This document shows positions 1-9,687 of a stretch of 59,611 nucleotides of DNA, one piece after another. The first letter of the stretch is position 1, and the number at the start of each line of letters is the position of its first letter. The notes beneath the pieces are model-generated. The model saw only the letters and a list, made by a program, of their open reading frames with translations, did no database searches and was not told where the DNA came from. The DNA lies in the NCBI GenBank assembly GCA_003151735.1, contig PLYI01000103.1:1-59611 (forward strand). The letters run 5' to 3'. This DNA is from Candidatus Bathyarchaeota archaeon (lineage in GTDB: Archaea; Thermoproteota; Bathyarchaeia; Bathyarchaeales; Bathycorpusculaceae). A program made the translations under genes and the position numbers.

Positions 1-164
1 GGGCACGTGAAGTTGCCAAAAAGTCGCTCTAAACTCATTTGCTTCTCCAATTGATTCATCGCCGTTTTTGGTTAAATATCTCCTCCAAGCCAGTAACTGT
101 TTTGGTTGGCCAAAGCTACTTTGCTGATTTTCAAAAAACTACCATAATTAAATGAATCATTCAT
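1..164 (-). pseudogene. 5' end of an unknown gene, frameshifted, cut by window edge
   Basis: An ATG at 164 (minus strand) follows an AAAGGA ribosome binding site. The frame reads MNDSFNYGSF and then breaks. If one base is added to the A6 run at 133-138, the frame continues to the window edge through FENQQSSFGQPKQ, LLAWRRYLTKNG and EFRATFWQLHV, which looks like ordinary protein sequence. Without that base it stops after 30 codons. I do not recognise the family. It is divergent from the first surface-protein gene, and the shared spacer holds that gene's promoter. The break is either a real mutation or a homopolymer sequencing error. Confidence 0.5.
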
Positions 165-265
165 AATCTTTCCTTTTTTATTCTAAAATAAGCGTGAAAT
201 GTCATGGCTGAACGGGATTCTGGGTTCGATGTGGGTGTATCAATTAATATCTTTTCTATTATATA

Positions 266-411
266 TATTATTTAAAATATATTTATGATGTATTTTTGCC
301 TTTGATACTTATTTAGGCAAATTATTTATAGTATTGATGACAAATGAGTAGAGCCGTTGAATGAAAGCACTAACTCTTGTCATTCAACAGAAATAAAGGA
401 GAAAAAGAAAA
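266..411 (+). promoter_or_regulatory. Promoter and 5'-terminal hairpin leader of first surface-protein gene
   Basis: An A/T block (TATTATTTAAAATATATTTAT, 266-286) lies about 50 bp upstream of a TATA box (TTATTTATAG, 322-331). A start site about 25 bp downstream would put the RNA 5' end close to GAGCCG (351). Immediately after comes a hairpin with arms GTTGAATGA (356-364) and TCATTCAAC (380-388), a perfect 9-bp stem. A GGAG site then precedes the ATG at 412. The same parts in the same order occur before the two downstream paralogues (3446-3612 and 6696-6842). Confidence 0.75.
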
Positions 412-3330
412 ATGCAAAATATAAAAAACAAAACTATGGCAATTATAATCACCATGATTCTTGCAACATCAATGGCTATCTCAATCGGAGCATTACAACC
501 AACAAAAGCAGACGTAATCAACGGAGTTAACTACGACAAACAAACTACTGACTTAATTAATGCAGGCATGACTTGGGCAGGGATGCCATATAACATTTCA
601 TCCTACCCTAACAGGCTGCTACTTTGGAACAGATTCCAAGATCAGATCCCCACATGGTGTTTTGGTATTACTTCGCCAAACCCAGTCGGTGTCGGCCAAA
701 CATTCAACCTCATCATGATGAATCCACAAGTACCACCAAACTCATTACTAACCAACAATATTCGCTACACATTCAAGGTTGTTGTGACAAAACCTGACGG
801 CTCAACTGAAAACTTGCCCGCCACCGGTCAAACCGGCGGAAACGTTGCGGCAGGTCAAGGAGGAATCTCAGGCGACCATTTCGTCTCTGACTCAACAGGC
901 TCAACCTACACAGCATACACTCCAGACCAAGTCGGCAACTACTCATTTACAGTTAATTTCCAACAACTACAATATCTCTGGAATACCACTAATGGCGGTG
1001 GAGACAACAACTACTATGGCACAACTTTCAAAGCTAGTAGCTACACAGTCATTGTTGTCGTACAACAGGACCCAGTGCACATTAATGGCGAACCACTAAT
1101 TCAACCGGTACCAACTGAATATTGGGCTCGTCCAATCGAAGGTCAAAACGACCAATGGTACACTGTTTCCTCAAACTGGCTCAGCGGCTCACACGACCGT
1201 GACAACGGCGGCGCAGAAAACAGATACCAAGCCGATGGAACTGCACCAAACAGCCCACACATTCTATGGACAAAACCAACTGAAGACAACGGTATCGTCG
1301 GTGGAGCAAACCTTTCACGTACTGACGCTGGTAACGCCTTCAACGCTGGTTCACAATACCAGCCAAGATGGACTAACCAGGTTATCATGTTCGGAAGACT
1401 CTACTATTCACCTAACGCCTTAGCTTCTGGCTCAAGTTCATACATGGACTGTGTTGATCTAAAGACTGGTGAACTCCTTTGGGAGAGAAACACTGGTGCT
1501 GACCAATCAAACACAGGCGGCTTAGGTGTATCCACCACAGCAAACATGTTCTCATTCGGTTACTACTACAGCCAAGATGATCCTAACGAACACGGTGTAC
1601 AGAACCCAGGTTGGCTATTCTCTAGCAACTACGCAATTGGCTACCAACCAGAACGTGGATTCCCATGGCTAAACATAACCAACGTCCCATCTGGCTTTGA
1701 ATTGAATGCGCCAGAAGGTGAAAACCTACGATATGTCATAACCAACCTCGGAACCACTGCAAACCCAAACTACTACCTCTCAGAATGGAATTCATCTAAA
1801 GTAATCCCAATGATTGCATCTGGTGGCAACCCAACAAATCTAGATATCATCGGCAACGTACCATTATCACCTGCACCAGCCAACACATACTGGAACGGAA
1901 CAGCCTGGGCACCAGCAGTGGTAACTGTCACGACTATTCCTGGTTACGGCACATTTACATCCTCGGGACCACCTGCTAGCCTCGGACTTGCTACATCAAC
2001 AGGGCCATCATATGACTTCAACGTATCATTGCCCTACTTTGCGACAACACCAACCATCAGAGCAGGAGTAGTCGGTGACTTTATATGGGGTAGCAACGGA
2101 ACATGGGCAACAGGCACAAGCGCACCCTCATACTATTACCCGTCTGAGGTAACCGTTTGGAAAATAAGTCTCAAACCACAAACGCTCGGCAACATAACCT
2201 ACATGACCAACATCGCTATAGATGACCCAATCACTAACCAGAACAACCTGTTCGAACGAGCATCCGGATCTGAACATCGCTTTGTCTCAATCGAGATTCC
2301 AAGTTGTACATTCCATATCTATGACATGGACACTGGAAAAGAAATTGCAAAAACTGACGCCCAATCATCCTTAGAAGCTTACGGATACTTCACATGGCCA
2401 AGCCTAATCTCACAGACGCAGACAAAGATGGCATACGGAATATTATACACTGGAGGCTACACTGGAGCAGTCTCAGCATACAGCCTAGCAAACGGTAGTT
2501 TACTGTGGAGAAATGTCTATCCATCAGGTGGAGAGAAAATCCCGAATTTCGTCCAGATGATCGGTCTTATCGCTGACGGAAAGATTTACGTTGGCACACA
2601 CGAACACTCAGCTGACACACCGCTCTACAAGGGTGAACGCATACATGCTCTAAATGCAACCACTGGCGAAACAATCTGGGACATGTCAGGATGGGCATAC
2701 CCAATGACCTTCGCAACAGCAGACGGAGTTATGGTCTACTGGAACAACTACGATGCACAAATCTATGCAATTGGCAAAGGACCAACCGCAATGACAGTTT
2801 CGGCACCTGATACCGCCTCGCCACTTGGATCATCTATCACCATCAAAGGCACGATACTTGACGTATCTGCAGGCACAAAACAAGAACAACAAGCTGCACG
2901 ATTCCCCTACGGAGTCCCAGCAGTCTCTGACGCAGCTCAGGCACAATGGATGGAATACGTCTATATGCAGAAGGGCAGACCAACCAACACTACAGGTGTC
3001 CCAATTACCCTGAGCGTTGTTGACTCAAACGGCAACTTTAGGGATATCGGAACAACAGTAAGCAACGACGGATTTTTCAGCCTCAACTGGAAACCAGACA
3101 TAACCGGACAATACACTGTCTACGCATCCTTCGCTGGCTCTGAGTCTTATTGGCCAACACATGCTATAACCTCATTTAGCGTTGACCCGGCAGCAGCAAC
3201 ACCATCGCCTTATCCAGTAACTGTTTTGCCGCCGACTGAGATGTATTTCATGGGAACCGCAGTTGCGATTATTGCTGCTATAGCTATCGTTGGCGCCTTA
3301 GTGTTGCTTTCAGTTAGAAAGCGACCATAA
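412..3330 (+). CDS. Secreted PQQ-like beta-propeller surface protein 1
   Basis: This 972-residue protein starts with a signal peptide (hydrophobic residues 9-28, likely cleavage after TKA at 31-33). It has an N-terminal beta domain and then beta-propeller repeats of the PQQ/BamB type (for example YMDCVDLKTGELLWER and IHALNATTGETIWDM). A C-terminal Ig-like domain (about 805-930) is followed by one membrane helix (about 943-967) and a basic end RKRP. It is rich in Asn, Thr, Ser and Tyr, with many N-x-S/T sites, so it is probably a glycosylated, membrane-anchored exterior protein. It has closely similar paralogues at 3613 and 6843. Binding of real PQQ is not implied. Function is inferred; an S-layer or adhesion role is possible. 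Confidence 0.85.
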   Translation: MQNIKNKTMAIIITMILATSMAISIGALQPTKADVINGVNYDKQTTDLINAGMTWAGMPYNISSYPNRLLLWNRFQDQIPTWCFGITSPNPVGVGQTFNLIMMNPQVPPNSLLTNNIRYTFKVVVTKPDGSTENLPATGQTGGNVAAGQGGISGDHFVSDSTGSTYTAYTPDQVGNYSFTVNFQQLQYLWNTTNGGGDNNYYGTTFKASSYTVIVVVQQDPVHINGEPLIQPVPTEYWARPIEGQNDQWYTVSSNWLSGSHDRDNGGAENRYQADGTAPNSPHILWTKPTEDNGIVGGANLSRTDAGNAFNAGSQYQPRWTNQVIMFGRLYYSPNALASGSSSYMDCVDLKTGELLWERNTGADQSNTGGLGVSTTANMFSFGYYYSQDDPNEHGVQNPGWLFSSNYAIGYQPERGFPWLNITNVPSGFELNAPEGENLRYVITNLGTTANPNYYLSEWNSSKVIPMIASGGNPTNLDIIGNVPLSPAPANTYWNGTAWAPAVVTVTTIPGYGTFTSSGPPASLGLATSTGPSYDFNVSLPYFATTPTIRAGVVGDFIWGSNGTWATGTSAPSYYYPSEVTVWKISLKPQTLGNITYMTNIAIDDPITNQNNLFERASGSEHRFVSIEIPSCTFHIYDMDTGKEIAKTDAQSSLEAYGYFTWPSLISQTQTKMAYGILYTGGYTGAVSAYSLANGSLLWRNVYPSGGEKIPNFVQMIGLIADGKIYVGTHEHSADTPLYKGERIHALNATTGETIWDMSGWAYPMTFATADGVMVYWNNYDAQIYAIGKGPTAMTVSAPDTASPLGSSITIKGTILDVSAGTKQEQQAARFPYGVPAVSDAAQAQWMEYVYMQKGRPTNTTGVPITLSVVDSNGNFRDIGTTVSNDGFFSLNWKPDITGQYTVYASFAGSESYWPTHAITSFSVDPAAATPSPYPVTVLPPTEMYFMGTAVAIIAAIAIVGALVLLSVRKRP

Positions 3331-3346
3331 ATACGCCAAACAATCA

Positions 3347-3373
3347 CCTTCCTTTTTTCTTTTTTTAAAAAAC
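3347..3373 (+). terminator. T-rich terminator after surface protein 1
   Basis: The spacer 17 to 43 bp after the stop codon carries two T runs (CCTTCCTTTTTTCTTTTTTT) without a GC-rich hairpin, as expected for archaeal factor-assisted intrinsic termination. Similar T tracts follow the second (6580-6602) and third (9560-9580) paralogues. Confidence 0.6.
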
Positions 3374-3445
3374 AAATGAAGAAAAGCTTGGGATAAATGT
3401 TTTTAGTGTTTTGTGGCATAAATTAATGTTGTTTTTTACTATATT

Positions 3446-3612
3446 TATTATTTAAAATATATTTATGTGTATTATTTGAAATATTTTTACATTATATTGT
3501 TATTTTTAACATTATTTTGGTAACTTATATATACCATGATAACATTTGAGTGAGCCGTTGGATGATAGCAGTAACGCTTGTCACTCAACAAAATCTATGG
3601 AGAAAAGAAAAA
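3446..3612 (+). promoter_or_regulatory. Promoter and hairpin leader of second surface-protein gene
   Basis: The same A/T block is at 3446-3466, TATA (CTTATATATA) at 3524-3533, and the hairpin arms GTTGGATGA (3557-3565) and TCACTCAAC (3581-3589) pair with one A-C mismatch and one G-T. An alternative perfect pairing uses TTGAGTGA at 3546-3553. The distance from hairpin to ATG is 23 nt, exactly as in the first copy. This leader overlaps an in-frame GTG at 3550, which I reject as a start because the leader RNA structure and spacing are conserved in all three genes. Confidence 0.75.
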
Positions 3613-6558
3613 ATGCAAATGATAAAAAATAAAACTATGGCAATTATTATCACCATGATTCTTGTAATATCAATGGCTATCTCAATTGGATCGCTACAAA
3701 CCACAAAAGCATATGGATCAGCGACTCAAACAGCAATTACTCAGGGCATGTACTGGACTGGAATGACCGGTGATGCATCTGCTACCAGACTGCTTCTCTG
3801 GAACAGATTCAACGACACCATACCCACACACGTATACATTATTACCGCACCAACACCAATCGGTATTGGTCAACGATGCAACATAGTATTCTTTAACCCC
3901 CAGCTTCCAGAAAGTGCATCAGGAACCGATGGCAACAGCCCAAGGTACACATACACATTCCAAGTAACAAAACCTGACGGAACCGTTCAGAACTTCCCAA
4001 CATCGACACCCCCAAGCTACTCATCCTGGAGCCAAAACTCTATTCAACAAATCAACGGACAATACGTCTTCCAATCTGACTCAACAGGCTCATCTTACAT
4101 GTCATACATACCTGACCAACTAGGCAACTACACCTTCACAGTCAATTTCGTTCAATTCCAATATCTCTGGAACGGAACAACATACTCAGCAAACGGCAGA
4201 ACATACACAGGTGGTTCCTCTAACTACTATGGAGTAGTCTATAAAGGAAGCACTTACACTACAACACTCGTTGTGCAGCAAGACGAAGTTTCCCTTACTG
4301 GTTTGACTGTACCGTCATATGACCCAGTACCCACAGAATATTGGGCTCGTCCAATAAACCAAGAGAACCAAAATTGGTGGACGATCGGTTCAAACTGGTT
4401 AGGAAACAGCAATGACTTCAACAACGGTGGTGGCCAAAACGCATTCCAAGCTGATGGTACAGCACCAAACACTGGCCACATATTGTGGACAGTGCCAGAA
4501 GAAGACTCAGGCATTCTAGGCGGAAGTAACACTGGAGGAAACGCAAACAGCTTCAACACCGGCTCACAATATCAGCCAAGATTGACCCCGCCAACATACG
4601 GTGGAATGGGTCCAATCATCATGTACGGAAGACTCTACTACTCACCAAGCATCTACTACACTGGTTACAGTGAACTGTTCAATGCTATTGACCTTAAAAC
4701 AGGACAGTTCCTGTATCAAGTCAACACTACAGCAGTTACAGGTGCACGCAACTTGCCTGCATTCGGCTACTACTATGACCAAGAAGACATTAACGAACAC
4801 GGTATCCAAAACCCAGGCTGGCTATTCACAAGCACTTTTAGCGTTGGGTATCAACCAGGGTTTGGCTATGCAGAACTACACTTAAGCAACGTTGCAACAT
4901 TCTCAGGTGGATCACAAACCAGAGGTGCAAACGGTGAAAGTCTCGGTTACGCGATCGTTTCAAACACTACCCACAGCTTCTTGACTCAATGGAATTCTTC
5001 AAGAGTAATTCCAATGATATCATCAGGTGCAGCTCCAAACACAAACAAATACATTGGCAACGTACCATTAACTCCAGCTAGAACGGGCAGCGACGTCTGG
5101 AACGGCTCAATGTGGGGTCCAAGTTCCGCAACGAACTTCACTGGATTACAATTGAACTCAGCTACAAATCCAAGCTATGACTTTAACGTCTCATTGACCT
5201 ACAACGGTCAACCATTCCACGTCACCTCAGCAACCGTCGGAGCCTCTAAGGCAGGCGACATAGTCTGGTGCTATAACGCTTCTTGGCCAACAGGTACTAG
5301 CGCACCATCATACGCTTATAATCAAAACGTTACAGTCTGGGCAGTCAACATTAACCCCACATCAGCTGACTTTGGCAAAGTACTTTATGTTTCAACCATC
5401 GACACTGAACTTAACCCAACAAGCGCAGACTCAATAACAGGAAACCAGAACCTACTATTCGAACATGCAGACGTTAACGAAGGTGTATTCGTCGCTATTA
5501 CAGTCCCAGCACAACAGTACTATGTATTCAACATGCGCACTGGAGCGAAACTGTTCACAACTGACCCACAATCGCAAACCCTCAGTCCATTCGGCTACTA
5601 CACTTGGCCCAGCTTAATCTCTGGATCACAAGTCAAAACAGCCTATGGCATGTTATACACTGGAGGCTACAGTGGAACAATCAGCGCATACGCATTGAAC
5701 TCAACTGGAGACAGTGTTGCACCAGTATGGAGATACGCAGTTATTCCTTCAGGAACAGCCGGAACTATCAAATCTAGCCCTGGCATGTTAGCTGGAATTG
5801 CTGACGGCAAACTCTACATTGGAGCACACGAGCACTCTGCATTGACCCCCCTCGAATCTGGCAACGACATGAAATGCTTAAACGCTACTGACGGAACCTT
5901 GATCTGGCAAATGAGCGGATGGGTCTACCCATCAACATTCGCAGTTGCAGACGGAGTAATGACATACCTCAACAACTACGATGAACAAATCTACGGAGTA
6001 GGCAAAGGACCAACCCAAATGACCCTACAAGCACCTGACGCAGGCATACCTCTTGGCAACTCAGTCACAATCAAAGGCACAGTTACCGACATCTCTGCAG
6101 GCACAAAACAAACAGCCCAAGCAGCAAACTTCCCCAACGGTGTCCCAGCAGTCTCTGACGCAAGTATGAGTCAATGGATGGAATACGTCTACATGCAGAA
6201 GTCACAACCCACAAACGCTACCGGTGTCCCAGTTACTCTAAGCGTTGTTGACGCAAACGGTAACTTCAGGGAAATCGGATCAACCGTAAGCAATGACGGA
6301 TTCTTCAGCTTGAATTGGAAACCAGACATTACAGGCCAATACACAGTGTACGCTTCATTCGCAGGCTCTGAATCCTACTATTCATCACACGCTGTATCAG
6401 CATTCAGCGTTGATGCAGTAGCACCAACACCAGCACCACAACCAGTTGCAGCACTACCTCCGCTTGATACATACATTTTCGCGGGTGTAGCAGCAATGAT
6501 AATTGCAATAGCTATAGTTGGCGTCGTAATACTGATAGCAGTAAGAAAGCGACCATAA
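3613..6558 (+). CDS. Secreted PQQ-like beta-propeller surface protein 2
   Basis: A 981-residue paralogue of the gene at 412. The start at 3613 is chosen because it gives the same N-terminal signal peptide (QMIKNKTMAIIITMILVIS, cleavage near TKA) and the same leader spacing. An in-frame GTG 21 codons upstream falls in the structured leader. Propeller repeats include KTGQFLYQV and CLNATDGTLIWQM. The C-terminal Ig-like domain is nearly the same as in paralogue 1 (shared stretch SNDGFFSLNWKPDITGQYTV), followed by one membrane helix and RKRP. The strong conservation of the ends with a more variable middle suggests recent tandem duplication and diversification of the exposed part. Confidence 0.85.
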   Translation: MQMIKNKTMAIIITMILVISMAISIGSLQTTKAYGSATQTAITQGMYWTGMTGDASATRLLLWNRFNDTIPTHVYIITAPTPIGIGQRCNIVFFNPQLPESASGTDGNSPRYTYTFQVTKPDGTVQNFPTSTPPSYSSWSQNSIQQINGQYVFQSDSTGSSYMSYIPDQLGNYTFTVNFVQFQYLWNGTTYSANGRTYTGGSSNYYGVVYKGSTYTTTLVVQQDEVSLTGLTVPSYDPVPTEYWARPINQENQNWWTIGSNWLGNSNDFNNGGGQNAFQADGTAPNTGHILWTVPEEDSGILGGSNTGGNANSFNTGSQYQPRLTPPTYGGMGPIIMYGRLYYSPSIYYTGYSELFNAIDLKTGQFLYQVNTTAVTGARNLPAFGYYYDQEDINEHGIQNPGWLFTSTFSVGYQPGFGYAELHLSNVATFSGGSQTRGANGESLGYAIVSNTTHSFLTQWNSSRVIPMISSGAAPNTNKYIGNVPLTPARTGSDVWNGSMWGPSSATNFTGLQLNSATNPSYDFNVSLTYNGQPFHVTSATVGASKAGDIVWCYNASWPTGTSAPSYAYNQNVTVWAVNINPTSADFGKVLYVSTIDTELNPTSADSITGNQNLLFEHADVNEGVFVAITVPAQQYYVFNMRTGAKLFTTDPQSQTLSPFGYYTWPSLISGSQVKTAYGMLYTGGYSGTISAYALNSTGDSVAPVWRYAVIPSGTAGTIKSSPGMLAGIADGKLYIGAHEHSALTPLESGNDMKCLNATDGTLIWQMSGWVYPSTFAVADGVMTYLNNYDEQIYGVGKGPTQMTLQAPDAGIPLGNSVTIKGTVTDISAGTKQTAQAANFPNGVPAVSDASMSQWMEYVYMQKSQPTNATGVPVTLSVVDANGNFREIGSTVSNDGFFSLNWKPDITGQYTVYASFAGSESYYSSHAVSAFSVDAVAPTPAPQPVAALPPLDTYIFAGVAAMIIAIAIVGVVILIAVRKRP

Positions 6559-6579
6559 ATACTCTAAACAACAATCAAT

Positions 6580-6609
6580 TATCTTTCTTTTTTTGTTTTT
6601 TAAAAAATA
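6580..6609 (+). terminator. T-rich terminator after surface protein 2
   Basis: Runs of T (TTTCTTTTTTTGTTTTTT) lie about 25-45 bp after the stop codon, as downstream of the first paralogue. Duplicated promoter sequence for the third gene begins shortly afterwards. Confidence 0.55.
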
Positions 6610-6695
6610 TCCTGAGGAGAGCTTGGGGTTGAGTGGGTTTTATGTCTGATGTGTGTGTATTATCAATTATTAATTGATATCTTTTCTACTATATT

Positions 6696-6842
6696 TATTA
6701 TTTAAAATATATTTTTAACACTATTTTTATTTTGATGCTTATTTAGGCAAATTATATATATGTTTGATAACAAAATGGTGAGCCGTTGAACGAAAGCACC
6801 AACGCTTATCGCTCAACAAATTTTTATGGAGAAAAAAGAAAA
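6696..6842 (+). promoter_or_regulatory. Promoter and hairpin leader of third surface-protein gene
   Basis: The A/T block is at about 6696-6716, TATA (ATTATATATA) at 6751-6760, and hairpin arms GTTGAACGA (6785-6793) and TCGCTCAAC (6809-6817) pair with one mismatch. Relative to copy 1 the sixth arm pair (counting from TTG) changes from T-A to C-G on both sides, a compensatory change. The loop motif AGCA-NN-AAC-K-CTT is kept in all three copies. Homology to copy 1 extends further upstream (the TATCAATTA and GATATCTTTTCTA segments near 240 and 6660). Confidence 0.75.
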
Positions 6843-9539
6843 ATGCAAAAAAATAAAAGTTTAGCTATTGCGATTTCGATATTACTAATTGCTTCAATGT
6901 CAGCATCAGCAATGCTCCTACCAAGCACTAGCGCTCACACCCCTTCATGGCAAATCCCAACGTTCGCACACATATATGCCGCAACTGATCCAATAGGCGT
7001 CGGTCAGAAGGCATCAATATACTTGTTTCTGACACCAACATACGCCGATACAAGTATGGCCAACGACTATAGATTCCATAACTACAAGCTCGTCATCACA
7101 GCGCCCAGCGGCAAAGTCACGGAACAAAATTTCGCTACTTGCCAAGATACGACGTCCAATCAGGGCACATCATTTGTCCCTGACGAGGTCGGCAAATACA
7201 ACTTGACGTTCATATTCCCAGGTCAATACGTTAACGACTACTCACATTTGAACAACTCTGCATACATGAACGACTATTACATGGCCAGTAATGCAACAAC
7301 GACTCTTACCGTACAGCAGGACTCAATATTGGAAATTTCTTATCCGCCGCTTCCAACTGAATACTGGACACGACCAATCTTTGGCGAAAACGTAGCTTGG
7401 TTCTCAGTTTCGTCAAACTGGTTAGGTAGTGGCATGCCAGGTTATGGTTCCTCAACTGGACCAAACATACGATGTTTCCCAGGTGACGCCGTCGGTTCTC
7501 TAACGTCCCACATCATGTGGACTAAGTCCATCGGTCAACCTGGAGGTGTAGCTGGAGGAAACAACCTTGAAAACATAGGAAACACGTGGTTCGAAGGCAC
7601 TGCATACTCTCAAAGATACACCAATCCGATAATTGTAGCTGGAATGCTCATCTACAGAGAACCGCTTGAATCTACAGGAACTGCTGGACCAACAGTCTGC
7701 GTTAACCTATTTACAGGACAGGAAATCTGGAGACGAACCGATGTACCCTCATTCTCCTTTGCCTACGTGCAAGACATGGAAAACCCCGACTTCCACGGAG
7801 TTCGACCAGCATATCTCTGCACAAGCAACTTTGCCCAAGTATACGACGCAGCCACAGGATCGAGCGTATTCAACTGTTCTGCAGTACCATCTGGTACAAA
7901 CGTAGTAGGCCCGAATGGAGAAGTAATGAAATACATATTCTACAACAATGCAACCGGCACTCAACCACAAGACTATTACTTGTGCCTATGGAACTCAAGT
8001 AGATTCTGGCAAACGGGAAGTATGCAGGAGCGCAACCTTCAGTCAGTAACTCTCACTACAACAACAAACGTGTCATCAACAACTTACGTTAACGGCGCAG
8101 CCACAACGACGCTCACACCTGTAACAACAACAGTAACTCAAGTCAATGCAAGCCGAAGCCTATTTTATGAGTGGTTAAACCCCACAACACAAAACGTCTC
8201 AATATCTTGGCGCAACAACCAAGCGGGATCACCAAGTATAGTTGCAGCATTCTACGGTGACATATTACTATGCAGAAACGGCTCGTACCCATCCTCAGTA
8301 GCACCGACCGGCAACCCCTCATACAACTACTTTGCTGTTAACCTCAACGCATCCGTCGGCCCAATAGGCTCAGTACTATGGTGGAACACTGTTCAGCCAG
8401 CAATTGATCCAGTATATGGCAACATTACAACCGTCTCATTCGCAGGCGCAGACAAAGCTGGCTACTTCTGTGAATCCTACAGACAAACAGCACAATTCGC
8501 ATTCTTTAACATGCGGACAGGCGCATTCATCAAATTGAGTGACCCACAACCAGCACTTGACTACTATGGCAGCACTGGATCCGGCGCGCTAAACAACGTC
8601 GTTGCTTTTGGCAGATGCTATGCGGGCGCATACTCTGGTATACTGTACTGCTATGATATGGCAACTGGCAATGTACTGTGGACATACGGTAACGGCGGTT
8701 CAGGCAACACCACTTACAGTGGTGTAGAAGTTCCAGGTCATTACCCAGTCTTCGTCAAAGCTATTGGCGGTGGAACCCTTAACGACGGAGTCATCTATAC
8801 AATCGTTACAGAGCACACTTTCGAAACACCAATTTACAAAGGCGCATTAACACGAGCAATTAACGCATCTGACGGAAGCGAAATTTACACACTTACAGCA
8901 GCCACAGGCGAATTTGGCGCTGGCAGCTTTGCCATAGCAGACAGCTACTCCAACTTCTTTAACAGCTACGACTCACGCATCTACACCCTCGGCAGAGGCC
9001 CAAGCGAAACTACAGTTTCAGTTGGACCTAAAAGCTCAACAATCGGCGGCAACATAGTCATTGAAGGTGCAGTCACAGACGTTTCTGTAGGTTTACAGAC
9101 CACTGAGATACAAGGACGCTTCCCAGCAGGTGTTCCAGCTTGCGCTGACAGCAGCATGCAAGACTGGATGGCTTACGTCCACCAGCAACAGCCAAAACCA
9201 GCCAACTTCACAGGCGTTAACGTACACTTAATTGTCTTAGACTCAAACAACAACTACCAAGACCTCGGCACAACAACCACTGACAGCAAAGGATACTACA
9301 GCTTAACTTGGACACCAAACATTCCAGGCGACTTCAAAGTCTTTGCATCCTTCGAAGGCACTCAGGGTTATTGGTCATCATCTTCAACAACCGCATTCAA
9401 CATGGCAGATGCTGCACCTACGCCATCGCCATATCCTGTAACTGTTGTACCTCAAACTGAAATGTACGTCATAGGTGCAGCAGTCGCGATAATTGCAGCT
9501 GTAGCTATAGCAACATTGTTGATACTCAAAAAGAAATAG
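6843..9539 (+). CDS. Secreted PQQ-like beta-propeller surface protein 3
   Basis: An 898-residue, more divergent paralogue of the two preceding genes. The start at 6843 (MQKNKSLAIAIS) follows a GGAG site and matches the paralogues. The upstream in-frame start at 6786 lies in the hairpin leader. It has a signal peptide ending near STSA, propeller repeats (CVNLFTGQEIWRR, CYDMATGNVLWTY), an Ig-like C-terminal domain and a membrane helix ending LLILKKK. A Thr-rich insert near 8040-8140 (TLTTTTNVSSTTY and following) is absent from the other two and is a likely O-glycosylated segment. It is probably anchored outside the membrane like its neighbours. Confidence 0.83.
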   Translation: MQKNKSLAIAISILLIASMSASAMLLPSTSAHTPSWQIPTFAHIYAATDPIGVGQKASIYLFLTPTYADTSMANDYRFHNYKLVITAPSGKVTEQNFATCQDTTSNQGTSFVPDEVGKYNLTFIFPGQYVNDYSHLNNSAYMNDYYMASNATTTLTVQQDSILEISYPPLPTEYWTRPIFGENVAWFSVSSNWLGSGMPGYGSSTGPNIRCFPGDAVGSLTSHIMWTKSIGQPGGVAGGNNLENIGNTWFEGTAYSQRYTNPIIVAGMLIYREPLESTGTAGPTVCVNLFTGQEIWRRTDVPSFSFAYVQDMENPDFHGVRPAYLCTSNFAQVYDAATGSSVFNCSAVPSGTNVVGPNGEVMKYIFYNNATGTQPQDYYLCLWNSSRFWQTGSMQERNLQSVTLTTTTNVSSTTYVNGAATTTLTPVTTTVTQVNASRSLFYEWLNPTTQNVSISWRNNQAGSPSIVAAFYGDILLCRNGSYPSSVAPTGNPSYNYFAVNLNASVGPIGSVLWWNTVQPAIDPVYGNITTVSFAGADKAGYFCESYRQTAQFAFFNMRTGAFIKLSDPQPALDYYGSTGSGALNNVVAFGRCYAGAYSGILYCYDMATGNVLWTYGNGGSGNTTYSGVEVPGHYPVFVKAIGGGTLNDGVIYTIVTEHTFETPIYKGALTRAINASDGSEIYTLTAATGEFGAGSFAIADSYSNFFNSYDSRIYTLGRGPSETTVSVGPKSSTIGGNIVIEGAVTDVSVGLQTTEIQGRFPAGVPACADSSMQDWMAYVHQQQPKPANFTGVNVHLIVLDSNNNYQDLGTTTTDSKGYYSLTWTPNIPGDFKVFASFEGTQGYWSSSSTTAFNMADAAPTPSPYPVTVVPQTEMYVIGAAVAIIAAVAIATLLILKKK

Positions 9540-9601
9540 ACACAAAGTATCCAAACAATCTTTCCCCTTTTTTAGTTTTTAAAAGTATGGAGAAAAGAAT
9601 G

Positions 9602-9687
9602 GCTGAGAAGGCTCCGGCTCTAAAAAAGAATCTGCTTATTCCTGAGCATTTTCTCTTTTCTCCTGTGTTCTTCACCGGAGCCTCAGC
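9602..9687. ncRNA. Possible structured RNA or terminator hairpin
   Basis: GGCTCCGG (9610-9617) pairs perfectly with CCGGAGCC (9675-9682), and the stem is extended by GCTGA (9602-9606) with TCAGC (9683-9687) across a three-base bulge. The 57-nt loop is purine/pyrimidine skewed, and GGAGAAAAG (9589-9597) could instead pair with CTTTTCTCC near 9655-9663, giving two alternative folds. It sits after the T tract that follows surface protein 3 and before the promoter of the next gene. No known RNA family is recognised, so this is only a candidate. Confidence 0.35.

Noticed and set aside
201..245. GGGTTCGAT string resembling a tRNA T arm
   Set aside because: No acceptor, D or anticodon stems can be built around it; it is upstream promoter sequence shared partly with 6636-6690.
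3550..3612. N-terminal extension of surface protein 2 from GTG 3550
   Set aside because: The segment is the conserved hairpin leader found before all three paralogues, and the ATG at 3613 gives the matching signal peptide.
6786..6842. N-terminal extension of surface protein 3
   Set aside because: It is the third copy of the leader hairpin; the ATG at 6843 follows GGAG and matches the paralogues.
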